64,000 nt of DNA from Ichthyophis bannanicus. Its lineage: Eukaryota > Chordata > Amphibia > Gymnophiona > Ichthyophiidae. Below the pieces are notes generated by a model. That model searched no databases, was not told the DNA's origin, and saw only the letters and a program-made list of their open reading frames with translations. Shown here piece after piece: positions 63,341 through 64,000 of the stretch. Position numbers and translations under genes: made by a program. Numbering within the stretch: position 1 is the first letter of the stretch; every line of letters begins with the position of its first letter. Location: NCBI GenBank assembly GCA_033557465.1, contig CM066033.1, positions 388,065,289 through 388,129,288 of the forward strand, written 5' to 3'.

Positions 63341-64000
63341 AGATGGTTCCGTTCCTTTCTGTCTACACGCTCCTTCTCTGTTCATTCCTCTCACTCCGCT
63401 TCCTCGCCGTCCCTTTCCGTCTGTGGTGTCCCTCAAGGTTCTATTCTCGCCCCCCTTCTTTTTAATGTTTTTCTCGCCCCATTAGCCCTATTAATCCAAC
63501 AGTCTGGTATTTCTTTTTATGTTTATGCCGACGACATTCTGCTGGTTCACCATACCTCCTCCTCTGTCCCCGATCTTGCCCCTCTCAACCATTGTCTTTC
63601 TTCAGTGTCCTCATGGTTTGCCTCTAATTTTCTACATGCTAACCCCGCCAAGTCTTATGCAATCTGGTTTTCTTTCGGACTCCCCTCTCCTAGCCTGTCT
63701 CCAGTTATGTCTTCCTGCCCCATCCCTCTGGTTTCATCCCTGCGGTATCTGGGCGTCACTTTGGATTCCTCCCTCTCCTTTCACCAACATATCTCAGCTG
63801 TCATCCGCACTTCCTTTTTTCATTTACGTAGGATTCGGGCTGTCCGATCGTCACTTCCTCCTTCTTCAGTTGTCACACTCGTCCTCTCCTTAGTTATGAC
63901 CCGGTTAGATTACTGTAACATCATATACGCAGGTCTCCCCGCCTCCCAGCTACACCGCCTTCAAGTCATACAGAACGCCGCTGCTCGTCTCATCACCGGT
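63335..64000 (+). CDS. L2-type reverse transcriptase, partial, no start codon
   Basis: An open frame from after a stop at 63332 to the window edge, without an early ATG, so it is easily missed. Motifs: SVCGVPQGSILAPLLFNVF (63416), catalytic SFYVYADDILLVHHT (63510), FLHANPAKSYAIWF, SLRYLGVTLDSSLSFHQHI (63735), and MTRLDYCNIIYAGLPASQLH then QNAAARLITG at the edge. The RLDYCN...LP and QNAAARLI blocks are typical of L2-clade LINEs. No lesions in 222 codons, in contrast to the two older L2 remnants at 8757-12070 and 36490-38073. Confidence 0.88.
63341..64000 (+). mobile_element. L2-type LINE, 5'-truncated, continues beyond window
   Basis: Begins abruptly within RT at TGGTTCCGTTCC (Trp-Phe of the WF-SYLS block) and runs to the right edge. 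The strand is pyrimidine-rich on the coding side. Confidence 0.85.

Overview
This is vertebrate genomic DNA made almost entirely of retrotransposons. The only host-gene sequence I can support is one 106-bp exon on the minus strand (36227-36332). It has both splice sites and encodes a segment of the Bro1 domain of BROX, so most or all of the window is probably intron of a BROX orthologue. The dominant elements are DIRS-type tyrosine-recombinase retrotransposons, with CR1, L2 and L1 LINEs, Penelope-like elements and a pogo-type DNA transposon. Very large introns with this many DIRS copies suggest an amphibian with a large genome (caecilian or salamander); that is inference. I see no bacterial-type genes, tRNA, rRNA or CRISPR array.

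Layout. 1-5775: DIRS-B copy 1, minus strand, left tip outside or unresolved, sitting against CR1-A (5776-8756). 8757-12070: an old L2-like LINE split by a pogo transposon (9037-10684). 12071-12672: 3' end of a Penelope-like element. 12673-14787: 5' fragment of DIRS-B copy 3, then a microsatellite and four reverse CR1 fragments (14843-17690). 17691-30625: a CR1-B copy split by DIRS-A1 (18521-30273), itself split by a younger DIRS-A' (20540-26137) and by a Penelope 3' fragment (28862-29259). 30626-33084: an unclassified ORF remnant and a decayed DIRS-C gag. 33085-35806: L1-clade LINE. 35807-36489: unique AT-rich DNA holding the BROX exon. 36490-38073: L2 remnant with a hAT-like MITE. 38074-47262: CR1-B split by DIRS-A2 (39147-46758), which carries a SINE-like insertion and a Penelope insertion with inverted arms. 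47263-49210: DIRS-C RT/RNase H fragment. 49215-59616: a near full-length CR1-B (esterase ORF1, endonuclease, RT) split by a reverse CR1 piece, a SINE-like element and complete DIRS-B copy 2 (52887-58731). 59617-60810: DIRS-C gag fragment. 60811-61743: unrecognised ORF. 61744-62230: left end of another DIRS-A'. 62231-63340: unassigned, partly AT-rich. 63341-64000: 5'-truncated L2 whose RT frame is open to the window edge.

How the parts work together. Each complete DIRS copy shows the family hallmarks: a gag-like ORF with an N-terminal C-x2-C motif, RT/RNase H with YLDD, a tyrosine recombinase with R, HxxR and Y, inverted terminal repeats, and an internal complementary region joining both tips back to back. 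Elements run gag, RT/RNase H, YR on the minus strand. The YR frame overlaps the RT/RNase H frame in the same relative phase in every copy where it can be read. Insertion junctions give relative ages: CR1 before DIRS-A/B, and DIRS-A1 before DIRS-A'. All copies carry lesions; the least damaged coding regions are the YR of DIRS-A' and DIRS-A2 and the pogo transposase.
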